64,000 nucleotides of DNA from JBBQCW01 sp038319025 (GCA_038319025.1 JBBQCW010000001.1:124001-188000), one strand, 5' to 3'. Counted from the first letter of the stretch, positions 1 through 8,716 are shown. Numbers and translations are program-made. Notes: generated by a model not told the origin, from the sequence alone.

Positions 1-110
1 TGACCTTCGTGTAGCGCGCCCATGGTCGGGACGAAGCCGATACGGGATCCGTCAGACCGAGCGCTGGAGAGGGCGGCGCGCAGCGTGGCGACTGTACGCA
101 CGGTCCTCAT
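1..110 (-). CDS. panC: Pantothenate synthetase, N-terminal fragment (cut by window edge)
   Basis: Pantothenate synthetase condenses pantoate with beta-alanine using ATP, in the cytoplasm. Only the first 36 codons are in the window. Reading the minus strand from the ATG at 110 gives MRTVRTVATLRAALSSARSD and, a few residues later, the segment GFVPTMGALHEG, which is the diagnostic PanC N-terminal signature (first nucleotide-binding HIGH-like loop). The ATG overlaps the TGA of the upstream DUF2520 gene in an ATGA, so the two are translationally coupled. The pairing with a DUF2520 Rossmann protein is common in actinobacteria. The remainder of the gene lies to the left of base 1. Confidence 0.9.
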   Translation of the reverse strand, partial: MRTVRTVATLRAALSSARSDGSRIGFVPTMGALHEG

Positions 111-844
111 GCGGGCACCCCATGTTCGCGGGCGATGAGCGCTCGGGTGCCGTCGGTGAGCGCATCGAACAGCGCGAGCAGGTCGGGAGTGCGTTCGGCA
201 ACCGCCTCACGTTGGCGGGCGACTGTGACCTCGTCACCTCGGGCGATCGGGCCGGTCAGCGATCGTCCGGCACCGGCGGCAGCCCAGTTCTCGACCGCGG
301 CCCGCACAAGCGGGACAAGCATCTCGCGGTCCGCGCCCGCGGATACGGCGAGGCGCTCCGCGGCGTCCTCGAGCGTGAGCAGGAAGTTGGAGGCGATCGA
401 GGCGGCGGCGTGGTAGGCGGCGCGGTCCTCATCCTCGATCACGGTGGCGGTCATCCCCAGCAGCGAAGCGAGGGCGCCGGCGGTGGCCAATGCACGGTCG
501 GTACTCCCGGCGACCGCACAGGCGGCCCCGTTGAAGTGGGCGCCGTCGGGGCTCACGGTCATCAACGGGTGCAGGCCGAGTGCCTCATGAGGTGCGAGCA
601 CGTCCAGCCCGGTGGCGCCCGAACAATGTCCGACGATGGCGTCGTGCGTGACCGCGGAGGCGGCCGCGGTGATCTCGGCGTCGGGGACGCAAAGCAGGAC
701 CACATCGACGTTCCGCGGGTCGGCGCCGCGGCCCAGCGGCCCATCGACGGCGAGTCCGGCCTCGCTCAGAGCCGCGGCGAGGGCGGTGCCCAGACGGCCA
801 CGACCAATGATCGCGCAGCGGCGGGGAAGGGGGATGGGGGGCAT
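107..844 (-). CDS. Rossmann-like / DUF2520 domain protein (ProC-like dehydrogenase fold)
   Basis: A 245-residue cytoplasmic protein. The N-terminus reads CAIIGRGRLGTALAAAL, a GxGxxG dinucleotide-binding loop, followed by VVLLCVPDAEI, the usual edge strand of the fold. The middle has the segment GHCSGATGLDVLAPH and then LGLHPLMTV, which is typical of the DUF2520 family. The C-terminal half is helical, as in pyrroline-5-carboxylate or ketopantoate reductases. The real substrate of the family is not settled; the coupled panC gene suggests a role near pantothenate synthesis, possibly ketopantoate reduction, but that is inference. The open frame extends well upstream, yet the residues before MPPIPLPRR are low-complexity shadow sequence, so the ATG at 844 was chosen. 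Confidence 0.85.
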   Translation of the reverse strand: MPPIPLPRRCAIIGRGRLGTALAAALSEAGLAVDGPLGRGADPRNVDVVLLCVPDAEITAAASAVTHDAIVGHCSGATGLDVLAPHEALGLHPLMTVSPDGAHFNGAACAVAGSTDRALATAGALASLLGMTATVIEDEDRAAYHAAASIASNFLLTLEDAAERLAVSAGADREMLVPLVRAAVENWAAAGAGRSLTGPIARGDEVTVARQREAVAERTPDLLALFDALTDGTRALIAREHGVPA

Positions 845-980
845 CGTGTCGGTCCAGCTCCTAGAAGGGATGCCGGTCGCGGGGGTGATGGGTACTGCGT
901 CGGGGTCCGTCCCTTGCGGTGACGTCCTTCGGAAACAGTACCCGGTCGGGGGGCGAACGGAACGTGGTTCACTTCGATAC

Positions 981-1712
981 GTGCTGACTGCAGAAGAACG
1001 GCGAAGTGAACTGGCACGACTGTCGCAAATTACGGGCGGTTGCACCAGATGCCCGGAGCTGGTCGCGACGCGCACCCAGGTGGTCTTCGGCGTTGGCGAT
1101 CCGGACGCCGACGTGCTGTTCGTGGGCGAGGCTCCAGGGGCAGACGAAGACCGCGAGGGCGTCCCGTTCATCGGGCGGTCAGGGCAGTTGCTGACCTCGC
1201 TGCTGGCGGAGATCGGGTTGCGCCGAGAAGACGTGTTCATCGCCAACGTCCTCAAGTGCCGGCCGCCGGACAACCGCAACCCGGCGCGGGCGGAGATCGC
1301 GCATTGCCGTGAGTACCTGGATGCACAGCTGGCGCTGATTCAGCCACTCGTCGTCTGCACGCTGGGTAACTTCGCCACGCGTCTGCTGCGCGAAGGTCCC
1401 GAGCGAATCACCGACATTCGTGGGCGGCCCGAAATCGTCACGCTGGGAACGCGGACCGTGCGGCTGCTGCCGATGCTGCACCCGGCGGCGGCGCTCTACA
1501 AGCGCACCAACATCGAGTTGCTGCGCGCCGATATCGGGCTGCTGCCCGAGCTGTTGGCGCTCGGGGCGCCGGAGCAGACGGCTGCGCCTCCCGCCGAGCC
1601 CGTCGCCACCGAGGAACTCATCGCACCGCAGGAACCTGTGGCGCGGGAGGAACCTGTAGCGCATGGGGAACCCTCGGCGCCCGCGGAACCGCCCCAGCTC
1701 GACCTGTTCTGA
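981..1712 (+). CDS. Uracil-DNA glycosylase family 4, 4Fe-4S type, with clamp-binding-like tail
   Basis: Removes uracil from DNA in base-excision repair. The 243-residue product has the family signature GEAPGADEDREGVPF at about 49-63 followed by IGRSGQLL, four cysteines placed like iron-sulfur ligands (C21, C24, C93, C109) and the MLHPAA motif near 165-170. The GTG at 981 puts the start shortly before the first Cys pair; the frame is open further upstream but that part looks non-coding. After residue 190 comes a Pro/Glu/Ala/Val-rich linker built from EPVA-like units, and the protein ends in QLDLF, a match to the consensus pentapeptide that binds the beta sliding clamp. The neighbour on the other strand is convergent, with a shared hairpin at the 3' ends. 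Confidence 0.92.
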   Translation: MLTAEERRSELARLSQITGGCTRCPELVATRTQVVFGVGDPDADVLFVGEAPGADEDREGVPFIGRSGQLLTSLLAEIGLRREDVFIANVLKCRPPDNRNPARAEIAHCREYLDAQLALIQPLVVCTLGNFATRLLREGPERITDIRGRPEIVTLGTRTVRLLPMLHPAAALYKRTNIELLRADIGLLPELLALGAPEQTAAPPAEPVATEELIAPQEPVAREEPVAHGEPSAPAEPPQLDLF

Positions 1713-1714
1713 CG

Positions 1715-1757
1715 TCGAGTGCCACATCGTGCCCGCTGGGCGTCATGTGGCACTCGA
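1715..1757. terminator. Composite hairpin between convergent genes, likely bidirectional terminator
   Basis: A perfect 13-bp inverted repeat (arms 1715-1727 and 1745-1757, core CGAGTGCCACAT) encloses a small inner stem GCCC/GGGC. It sits immediately after the uracil-DNA glycosylase stop and includes the last codons of the convergent glycosyltransferase gene. There is no long T tract, which is normal for high-GC actinobacterial terminators. Termination itself is inferred. Confidence 0.65.
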
Positions 1758-2651
1758 TTGCTCGGGACGCCGCGCGGAGCGCAGCGCGGCGAGCTGGGCG
1801 TGCTCGCGCGTCGCGTCTCGTCCGAGGAGCCTCCGGCCCGCGGCCCGGGTCGCGAAGGTCAGGGCCTGCGCGACGTCGTCCCGCCGCAGAGCGCCGGGGC
1901 CCAGCTCAGCGCCGACCACCGCCCGCCGGCGGCATGCCTGCAGCTCATGCGGCTCGCCGCCGAAGCGGCGCCCGGTCGACGTGCCGCCCGTGTGAACGAG
2001 GCTGACGGCCGGCCACAGAATGGTGGGCACGCCGCGGGCCCGCGCCCTCAGGCACAGCACCAGATCCTCGGCGTACAGCTGAGCTGCCGGATCAAAAGGG
2101 CCGAGCGCGCGCAGCGTCGACGTACGCGCCGCGAGGGCGGCGGCGATCGTCCAGCCGACCTGGCGCGGCTCGTCCGAACGCCAAGGGTCGGCGTCGAGTC
2201 GCGCCCCCCGCGGCAGCGCCCGGGGGTGGACGATCGCCGGCAGCAGCGCCCGCAGCGTGCCCGGAACTGGGTGGGCGCTGCGCTGGACGGTGCGGTCGGC
2301 GTTCAACAGTCTCGGGGCGAAGAGCGCGTCGCGACGCTCGGGCAGCGCCGCAAGCCGGTTTAGCCCGTCATCGACGAGCAGCACATCCGGGTTGAGTAGG
2401 ACGGTCGTGTCATGGCGGGCCAGCCGGAGCCCGGCGTTGTTGGCGGCGCCGAACCCCGCGTTGTGGTCGAGCACCAGCACCTCCGCGCCGTGGTCACGAG
2501 CCACCTGGGCGCCGTCGTCGCGCGAGCCACTGTCGACCACGACGATCTGCGGACCGGGGGAGATGTGGCGAGAGAGTGAGGCAAGGAGCAGCGCAAGCTC
2601 CTCCCGGGAGTCGTGCACCACGATCACCACGGTGAACGGGGACGTGCTCAT
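1743..2651 (-). CDS. GT2 glycosyltransferase, rhamnosyltransferase-like
   Basis: A 302-residue cytoplasmic GT-A enzyme predicted to add a sugar to a surface glycan precursor. Visible motifs are the N-terminal strand FTVVIVVHDSREEL, the nucleotide-binding VVDSGSRDDG, the NAGFGAANNAGL loop typical of WbbL/RfbF-type rhamnosyltransferases, the LLNPDVLL DxD-like strand and GPFDPAAQLYAEDLVLCLRA near the catalytic base. The start MSTSPFT at 2651 overlaps the stop of the upstream membrane-protein gene in an ATGA; the longer frame start at 2690 would run inside that gene. The donor sugar cannot be told from sequence. Confidence 0.85.
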   Translation of the reverse strand: MSTSPFTVVIVVHDSREELALLLASLSRHISPGPQIVVVDSGSRDDGAQVARDHGAEVLVLDHNAGFGAANNAGLRLARHDTTVLLNPDVLLVDDGLNRLAALPERRDALFAPRLLNADRTVQRSAHPVPGTLRALLPAIVHPRALPRGARLDADPWRSDEPRQVGWTIAAALAARTSTLRALGPFDPAAQLYAEDLVLCLRARARGVPTILWPAVSLVHTGGTSTGRRFGGEPHELQACRRRAVVGAELGPGALRRDDVAQALTFATRAAGRRLLGRDATREHAQLAALRSARRPEQSSAT

Positions 2652-4747
2652 TGCAGCTCCAGATGGGCGCGCCCGGCCAGTTTTCGGCATAGAGGCGCAC
2701 CGGCGTCGGTGGACCTCACGGTGCCGGTGAAGCGGTCGGCCGGAGCACCACCGACGCCGCCCAGCGTCACTGACGCATGCCGGTCGTAGGGCACAAAGCC
2801 CAGCGCGGCTCGTCGCCCTTCCACATCCACCACGGCTGAGTTGGATGAGAACAGCGGTTCGACCGTCAGCACGACCTGTGTCTCCCTGCCGATGGGCGCC
2901 GCAACCGGCGCACCCAATCCCGATATGCGGCTACCGACGAGGATGAAGAACCGAAGGCTCGTCGCGACTCCCTGCACCTGCACCTGGGTCCTCGTGGGGC
3001 CGGACCCGAGCGTGATGAGCGTCTGCCGGTGCCCGCCCGTCGTGGGCGGAAAGCGCACCGCGAGGACGTGTCGGCCGGACATCGCGGTCCGTTCGACCGG
3101 CAGCCAGGACCCGCTCAACGGCACCGTGTAGAGGCCGTCACACCGACCCAGGATGAACAGGTCACCAGGCGCGCCGCTCACCCGCGCCGGCAGCTCCGGC
3201 CCGGTGGCGATTCCGTGTGGTCGCCGACTCAACAACCGGTCCACGTCGTCCTGCGTGCGCACGAACGCGGCGCGATCGGCGTCGGACACCCCCGGGTACA
3301 GCAGACGCTGGCCGAGCAAACCGGTCGCGCCGTTGACGAGCAGGCCAAAGAACACCAACGCACCCGTGGCCGCGACTACTCCGCGGCGGCGGGCGCGGCT
3401 TCCGCCGACAGCCCAGGCCACCGTCGCCTGCAGGCCCACCAGGGCGCCGAGCAGCAGGAACGGCAGAACGTCCGCCAGGTAGCGCGTCGTGATGTAGGCG
3501 ATCGTCAGCGTGGTGAGGAACCCGGCCACGGCGGAGATCTGGATGCCCAGGAGCGGCCGTAGATCGCGCCTTCGGATGAGCAGCACCAACCCCACGCCGG
3601 TCAGCAGGGTGAAGAGGAGCATCGAGGTTGGGGCGCTGAGACTCGGCTCCAGCGTGTCGAACCGAGCGTCGCCCACCACGGTCGGCCGGCTCGACGGGCC
3701 GCCGATGAATGGGAACGCCCGCACAGTGTCGACGGCGTCCGGTCGGGCGTACTGGAGCGCCAGACTCGGCGCGAACTTCAAGCCGAACAGGCTGCCGTGG
3801 TTGTCGCGCAGCGCAGCTTGGCGGTTGACATCGATGCGAGAGACGATCTGGCGGTCCAGTGGGATCCCGAACGGCTGACCGAACTTGATCTCGTTGACCA
3901 CCCCGTAGGTGGCCATGGGAACCACCGCGGCGGCCAGCAGACCGATGAGCAGGCGCCTACCGCCGGTGGCCGGGCAGGGCGGCCCGAAGGCGGCGAGCGC
4001 GGCCGCGACCCGTGCCATCGCTCCGGGCCCGCGAGAGCGGGCCACCATCGCGCCACCGAGTCCGGCCGCGAGCAGCGACAGCGCAGCCACGGGGGCCAGC
4101 CCCACCGTGAAGCGGGTGTTGATGGCCAGAGTGGCCAGGACACCTGCGGCGAGCACTCTCCGGCCGGATGGGCGGGCGGCGACACTGACGATCGCCTCCA
4201 GTGCGGCGATGGTCAGCGCCGCACCCCACAGTTCTCCCTCGTGGTAGACGCTCAGCCAGCTGGCCAGGAAGAGCGGGATGGCCCCTGCCCCGAGCGCGAA
4301 CGGCACGAGCGCCGACACCGCCAGGTCGGTGCGTCCCAGCGGGGTGTCGCCCCGCACTGCATAGCGCACCCGCCAGTGCAACCGGGACCCGGCGGTGAGC
4401 AACACCACGAACGCCAGCAGCATCGACAGCTGCGTCATCCGGCCGTCGAGGCCGTGCGTCACCAGCAGTACCGGCATCCGCAGAATCGACGGGACGATCC
4501 CGAAATACAGGTAGGTGCGGCCTGAGGTGACGAATCCCTCGATCCCGGCCGCCGTCGGGTCCACCCAGAAGTGCCCGTCGAGCATCGCTCGGGCTTGGAC
4601 GTCGAAGAACGAGCCCGCCGCGCCGCCTGGGCGCAGCAGCGAAGCCTGGCCAGCCGAGAGCATCAGAACGTCGATCACGAGGGCGAGCACCGAGCCGAGC
4701 AGGGCGGCGCGGAAGAAGCGCCGTCGATCGGCGGGGGCACCCGGCAT
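2648..4747 (-). CDS. Large polytopic membrane protein with C-terminal soluble domain (GT-C-like, unassigned)
   Basis: A 699-residue protein with about ten hydrophobic segments over residues 15-500 and a soluble, extracytoplasmic-looking C-terminal part of about 180 residues. Short motifs such as DVQARAMLDGHFWVD after the first membrane span and TRYLADVLPFLLLGAL in a late span resemble membrane glycosyltransferases of the GT-C type, but I cannot name the family. It is coupled by a 4-bp overlap to the rhamnosyltransferase-like gene downstream, so a joint role in surface glycan assembly is likely. The start at 4747 (MPGAPADRR) is preferred over 4807 because a TATCCT hexamer lies six bases upstream of it. 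Confidence 0.7.
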   Translation of the reverse strand: MPGAPADRRRFFRAALLGSVLALVIDVLMLSAGQASLLRPGGAAGSFFDVQARAMLDGHFWVDPTAAGIEGFVTSGRTYLYFGIVPSILRMPVLLVTHGLDGRMTQLSMLLAFVVLLTAGSRLHWRVRYAVRGDTPLGRTDLAVSALVPFALGAGAIPLFLASWLSVYHEGELWGAALTIAALEAIVSVAARPSGRRVLAAGVLATLAINTRFTVGLAPVAALSLLAAGLGGAMVARSRGPGAMARVAAALAAFGPPCPATGGRRLLIGLLAAAVVPMATYGVVNEIKFGQPFGIPLDRQIVSRIDVNRQAALRDNHGSLFGLKFAPSLALQYARPDAVDTVRAFPFIGGPSSRPTVVGDARFDTLEPSLSAPTSMLLFTLLTGVGLVLLIRRRDLRPLLGIQISAVAGFLTTLTIAYITTRYLADVLPFLLLGALVGLQATVAWAVGGSRARRRGVVAATGALVFFGLLVNGATGLLGQRLLYPGVSDADRAAFVRTQDDVDRLLSRRPHGIATGPELPARVSGAPGDLFILGRCDGLYTVPLSGSWLPVERTAMSGRHVLAVRFPPTTGGHRQTLITLGSGPTRTQVQVQGVATSLRFFILVGSRISGLGAPVAAPIGRETQVVLTVEPLFSSNSAVVDVEGRRAALGFVPYDRHASVTLGGVGGAPADRFTGTVRSTDAGAPLCRKLAGRAHLELQ

Positions 4748-4753
4748 GCGGTC

Positions 4754-4759
4754 AGGATA
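4754..4759 (-). promoter_or_regulatory. Putative -10 element (TATCCT) for the 4747 start
   Basis: The hexamer ends six bases before the chosen ATG on the minus strand, matching the leaderless-type pattern seen at other operon heads in this window. Confidence 0.4.
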
Positions 4760-4816
4760 TTCCGGCACCCGTCCACCACGCGCTCTCGCAGCGACGCCCA
4801 TCGGCAATCAACCATC

Positions 4817-4822
4817 TAGGCT
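4817..4822 (+). promoter_or_regulatory. Putative -10 element (TAGGCT) for the 4833 start
   Basis: TAGGCT ends ten bases before the ATG of the methyltransferase-GT2 fusion; the 85-bp divergent gap leaves room for one promoter in each direction. No clear -35 is visible. Confidence 0.45.
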
Positions 4823-4832
4823 CAAGCCGCTT

Positions 4833-6533
4833 ATGGAGTCTTCGACGAGATGTCGTATCTGTGGCGGCGCACAGGATGTGGTGGCCGGTGGTAGCGATAC
4901 GGCAACGCCCGGCGCCGGTTTCGCGCCGTCCTGCCACCGGCCCGGTGAGCACGGCGAGTTGCTGCGCTGCCGCGAATGCGGAACGGTCCAACAGCCCTCG
5001 CTGCCCAGCGGGGAGGCGCTGCACCGGCTGTATCGCGAGATGCGCGATGACGACTACTTGGCTGAGGAGGAAGGACGCCGCCGTACGGCGCGCCGGCTGC
5101 TCGATCTGCTGGCCCCCCACGTGGTGGCCGGCGGGCGCCTGCTCGACGTCGGCTGTGGGCATGGGTTGCTGCTCGACGAAGCGCGCCTACGCGGCTACGC
5201 GGCCGAAGGGCTGGAACTGTCCGATGACGCTGTCGCCCACGCCCGCGGAACGCTGGGGCTGCCCGTCCGCACGATCCCCCTTGAGGACCCCGAGCTCGAC
5301 GGCGAGCAGTACGACGCGATCGTCCTCGCCGACGTGCTCGAGCACCTCGACGACCCGGTCGGCGCATTGGAACGCTGCCGCGACCTCTTGGCGCTCGATG
5401 GCGCGCTGCTCGTCATCACCCCTGATCCTTCTGCGCTGACGGCCCGGTTGGCAGGTACGCGCTGGTGGGGCTTTCTGCCGGCCCACTACTGCCTCGTTCC
5501 CCGGTTGACGCTGCTCGAGCTGATCGCAGGCCAGGGTCTGGTGATCGCCGAGGACGTGCCGTTCGTGCGCAGCTTCACCCCGGGCTACTGGCTCGCCGGG
5601 CTGGGCGAGCGCGGAGGTGCCCTGGGTGCCGTCGTGGACGGGGTCGCCCGGCGGCTGCCCACGTCGTCGATGCTGTCGCTGTCCCTGGGGGACGAACGCG
5701 TGATCCTGGCGCGGCGCACCCCGGTGCAAGAGCCGGCGGAGCCGCTGGTGAACGACCGGGGTGGCGACCTCAAGGTGCACGTGGTGCTGCCGGCCTACAA
5801 GGCGGCCCGCACCATCGATCAGGTCGCGCACGCGCTCCCCGTGCAGGCCGCTGACCGAGCCCTGCTGGTGGATGACGCGAGCAGCGACGGAACGGTCGAC
5901 GCGGCGCTGGCCGCCGGGTTCGAGGTGCTGCGCCACCCCACCAACCGCGGCTACGGCGCCAACCAGAAGACGTGTTACGCCCGTGCCGCTTTGGATGGCG
6001 CCGACATCGTGGTGATGGTGCACGCCGACGATCAGTACGACCCGGGGCTGGTGGCCGAGATGGTCCAGCCGATCGCCGAAGGCCGCGCCGACGTGGTGAT
6101 CGGCTCCCGGCTGCTGGAGGACGAGGCGATCAGCGGCGGGATGCCGCGGTGGAAGTGGGTCGGCAACCGCTTCCTCACCGAGATCGAGAACCGTGCCTTC
6201 CGGCGACGCTTCTCGGAGTACCACACCGGCTACCGCGCCTATTCGGTCGACTTCCTGCGCACGATCCCGTTCTTGCGCAACTCCGACGGCTTCGTGTTCG
6301 ACCAGGAGATCTTCGCCCAGATCGTGGCTGCCGGCGGTCGTGTCGAGGAGTTGGCGATCCCGACCCGATACTTCCATGAGGCGTCCAGCGTCTCGTTCCC
6401 GGCCAGCGTCGAATACGGCCTACGGACGCTCAAGGTTCTGGGTCGTTTTCGCCGCGACGAATCTCGTGGGACGTGGGCGCTGTTGCGGCGGCCGGCAGTG
6501 GATCTGCGCGCCGAGCGCGACCTCGTGGGGTGA
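4833..6533 (+). CDS. SAM methyltransferase - GT2 glycosyltransferase fusion
   Basis: A 566-residue two-module enzyme. Residues 1-50 carry a zinc-ribbon-like pair of Cys motifs (C7/C10 and C46/C49). Residues 85-300 form a class I methyltransferase with LLDVGCGHG (104-112) and the DAIVLADVLEHLDDP motif. From about residue 312 a GT2 domain begins (LKVHVVLPAYKAARTID) with the VDDASSDGT loop, a DDQYD metal site near residue 398 and YHTGYRAYS, as in dolichyl-phosphate-mannose synthase or polyprenyl-phosphate glycosyltransferases. The GT2 part would therefore charge a lipid carrier or a glycan, while the methyltransferase modifies a sugar; substrates are unknown. No frameshift is seen between the modules. 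Its 3' end overlaps the convergent acyltransferase gene by 104 bp. Confidence 0.87.
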   Translation: MESSTRCRICGGAQDVVAGGSDTATPGAGFAPSCHRPGEHGELLRCRECGTVQQPSLPSGEALHRLYREMRDDDYLAEEEGRRRTARRLLDLLAPHVVAGGRLLDVGCGHGLLLDEARLRGYAAEGLELSDDAVAHARGTLGLPVRTIPLEDPELDGEQYDAIVLADVLEHLDDPVGALERCRDLLALDGALLVITPDPSALTARLAGTRWWGFLPAHYCLVPRLTLLELIAGQGLVIAEDVPFVRSFTPGYWLAGLGERGGALGAVVDGVARRLPTSSMLSLSLGDERVILARRTPVQEPAEPLVNDRGGDLKVHVVLPAYKAARTIDQVAHALPVQAADRALLVDDASSDGTVDAALAAGFEVLRHPTNRGYGANQKTCYARAALDGADIVVMVHADDQYDPGLVAEMVQPIAEGRADVVIGSRLLEDEAISGGMPRWKWVGNRFLTEIENRAFRRRFSEYHTGYRAYSVDFLRTIPFLRNSDGFVFDQEIFAQIVAAGGRVEELAIPTRYFHEASSVSFPASVEYGLRTLKVLGRFRRDESRGTWALLRRPAVDLRAERDLVG

Positions 6534-7611
6534 GCGTCCCATCGTGAAGCCGGCCTTTTAGCTTCAAGGCCGGCCGCTCCACCAGATGGTAGGACGCGGC
6601 GGCGGCTGCGAAGGCGAGCACCCAGCCGAGGGCGATGCGCGGCGCCGTCGCCCAAGCGGTGGTGTGCTCGGCGGTCACCCGGAAGACGGGGAAGTGCCAC
6701 AGGTAGAGCGAGTACGACAGCCGGCCGACCCAGACCAGCGGGGTGACCGCCAGCACGCGCGGCAGTGGACCGTCCTGCAGCAGCGACGCCAGCGTCACCG
6801 TGGCCAGGACGGCGATCAGCGTGAACCCGCCGACGTAGTACAGGCGGTCGGTGAACGAGAGCGTCAGGCCGGCGGCGAAGATCGCAGCCAGGCAGAGCCC
6901 CCCGACGACGCTCGCCGTGCGCCCGCGCACGTGGTCGGCGATACGCCGCCACGGCGCCAGCGCGAGTGCCGCTCCGATCAGCAGACCGTCGGCCCGCGTG
7001 TCCGTGCGCTGGTACAGGTAGAGCGCCGCGATGTGGTCGTGCCACTCCACGGCGCGCCACACACCGACGATGAAGGCGAGCCCGAGGGCCACCCAGACCA
7101 TCCGCTCGCGGGTACCGACGAGCCGTAGCCCTCCGTACAGGACGAGCGGCCACACGAGGTAGAACTGCTCCTCCACGGCGAGAGACCACAGGTGCGTGAG
7201 GTAGTGCGACAGGTGCACGCCCGCCACCTCCGCCCAGTTCATCGTGTAGGTGACGACCACGAGCGACGTCTGCCCGAGAACGCCCACGTCCTGATCGGCG
7301 AGGAGGGAGTAGACGAGCATCACCGCAAGCAGGACGAGCAGCGCCGGGAAAAGGCGCAGGATGCGGCGGGCGTAGAACGTGAGGATCGGACGTCGCTCGC
7401 GGCCGCGGCGCTCGAGCAGGAGCGTTGTGATCAGAAACCCGCTCAGGACGAAGAACAGATCCACGCCGAGGAACCCGGACGGAAGCAGCCAGTCGGCCGC
7501 CGACGGCCACAGGAACGCGCCGGTGTGGTGCAGCAACACCAGGACGATGGCCACCGCCCGGAAGCCGTCGAGGGCAGGCCGGTAGCCGAGCCGGGGCGCG
7601 GTCTCGTTCAC
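6430..7611 (-). CDS. OafA/YrhL-type acyltransferase (acyltransferase family 3)
   Basis: A 393-residue integral membrane O-acyltransferase that would transfer an acyl group to a surface sugar. The N-terminus has LGYRPALDGFRAVAIVLVLL with the conserved His of LLHHTG, then GVDLFFVLSGFLITTLLLER and HLWSLAVEEQFYLVWPLV, all family hallmarks; about ten membrane spans follow. The GTG at 7611 is chosen because it precedes NETAPRLGYRP directly, with a GGGAG-type ribosome site about eight bases upstream; the frame is open further up but overlaps the GT4 gene. The last 35 codons are Arg/Ala-rich and lie antisense to the end of the 4833-6533 gene. Confidence 0.88.
   Translation of the reverse strand: MNETAPRLGYRPALDGFRAVAIVLVLLHHTGAFLWPSAADWLLPSGFLGVDLFFVLSGFLITTLLLERRGRERRPILTFYARRILRLFPALLVLLAVMLVYSLLADQDVGVLGQTSLVVVTYTMNWAEVAGVHLSHYLTHLWSLAVEEQFYLVWPLVLYGGLRLVGTRERMVWVALGLAFIVGVWRAVEWHDHIAALYLYQRTDTRADGLLIGAALALAPWRRIADHVRGRTASVVGGLCLAAIFAAGLTLSFTDRLYYVGGFTLIAVLATVTLASLLQDGPLPRVLAVTPLVWVGRLSYSLYLWHFPVFRVTAEHTTAWATAPRIALGWVLAFAAAAASYHLVERPALKLKGRLHDGTLTPRGRARRADPLPAAATAPTSHEIRRGENDPEP
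6549..6574 (+). terminator. Hairpin terminator candidate after the methyltransferase-GT2 fusion
   Basis: A perfect 9-bp stem (GCCGGCCTT / AAGGCCGGC, arms 6549-6557 and 6566-6574) with an 8-base loop lies 16 bases after the stop at 6533. It falls inside the 3' coding part of the convergent acyltransferase gene. A partial T run is in the left arm and loop. Confidence 0.55.
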
Positions 7612-7642
7612 TGCCGGGAGTCTCCCAGGAGAGGCAGGGCGC

Positions 7643-8716
7643 TCATGCTGTCGCGGCGCCGGCGAGCACGTCGTACAGGCCGGCCGCTGCCGCGGCCCAG
7701 GTGAGCGCGGCCGCCCGGGAACGTGCGCCTTCTCCGAGGCGCTGCCGCAGGGCCTGGTCGTCGGCGACGCGCAGGAGCGCCTCGCCCAGCGCTGTGTCGT
7801 CGCCCGCCGGTGCGTGGAGGGCATGCTCGCCCAGGGTTTCGACGAATACGTCCAGGTTGCTGAGCACCGCGGGCGTGCCGTGCAGCGCTGCTTCCAGCGG
7901 AACAAAGCCGAACCCCTCCAGCCATGAAGGCGCCACGACGGCCAGCGCGGTCTCGTACAGCGCGTCGAGGGTGGGGCGGTCGCACGCAGGCAACACGACG
8001 GTGTCGGGCAGGTCGTCCAGTTCGCCGGCCAGTCGTCCGGCGCCCGCGACCACAAGTCCGGCGTCGAGGCCCGCGGCGCGAGCGCGTTTGTAGGCGCGGG
8101 CGAGGACGTCGACACCCTTGCGCGGCTCCAGTGCACCGACGAACAGCAGGAAGCGGTTGGGCAATCCATCGGGCAGGGGGCCAGGTGGCCCTGCGGTCAC
8201 GCCCGGTGAGACGACGCGCAGGCGCACGTCGTCGATCTGCCAATGGGCTTCCGCGGCCCGTGCGGTGGCCCGTGAGTCGCATACGAGGCCCGCGGCGCCC
8301 GTGGCCAGCCGCTCCATGCGCGCCAGGCCGTGCCAAAGCCGCTCGTAGGCCGTGAAGTCTTCCGGGCGATCCACCCAGGTGAGGTCATGCACGGTGAGCA
8401 CATAGGGCAGCCCGTCGGACAACGCCACCGGCGCCGGCGCCGGAATCCAGAGGACATCGAGATCTCCGCCGAGCAGTCGGTCCAATCGTGGACGCCCGGT
8501 CAGTGCGGCGGCGCCGAAGATCAGCCGGCTCGGCCGTCGGTCGCGCACGAGCGTGACGTTCGGTGTCGTCGGGGCGTCGACCGGGTGATGACCGGGGACA
8601 AAACAGAGCCACTCATCCTCCGGGTGGGCAGCGGCAAGCGCCGCAAGCATGGACCGCGTGTAGTGGGCCACGCCGCGACCGGCGCGGAGATGGCGGGCGT
8701 CGACTCCGACCTTCAC
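7643..8716 (-). CDS. GT4 glycosyltransferase
   Basis: A 357-residue GT-B retaining glycosyltransferase. The N-terminus VKVGVDARHLRAGRGVAHYT is the usual GT4 opening with a glycine-rich acceptor loop. The C-terminal domain has LLFVGALEPRKGVDVL (nucleotide-sugar binding) and the donor-site EX7E motif in SWLEGFGFVPLEAALHGTP. The GTG at 8716 is preferred over the longer frame start because it sits at the expected first strand and has a TACCGT hexamer seven bases upstream. It is followed after 31 bp by the acyltransferase gene, so they probably form an operon. Donor and acceptor are unknown. Confidence 0.88.
   Translation of the reverse strand: MKVGVDARHLRAGRGVAHYTRSMLAALAAAHPEDEWLCFVPGHHPVDAPTTPNVTLVRDRRPSRLIFGAAALTGRPRLDRLLGGDLDVLWIPAPAPVALSDGLPYVLTVHDLTWVDRPEDFTAYERLWHGLARMERLATGAAGLVCDSRATARAAEAHWQIDDVRLRVVSPGVTAGPPGPLPDGLPNRFLLFVGALEPRKGVDVLARAYKRARAAGLDAGLVVAGAGRLAGELDDLPDTVVLPACDRPTLDALYETALAVVAPSWLEGFGFVPLEAALHGTPAVLSNLDVFVETLGEHALHAPAGDDTALGEALLRVADDQALRQRLGEGARSRAAALTWAAAAAGLYDVLAGAATA

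Noticed and set aside
3797..4525. A 242-residue open frame on the plus strand, opposite the large membrane protein
   Set aside because: It is Arg/His/Gln/Gly-rich with no domain and lies wholly antisense to a gene with clear membrane spans; typical GC-rich shadow.
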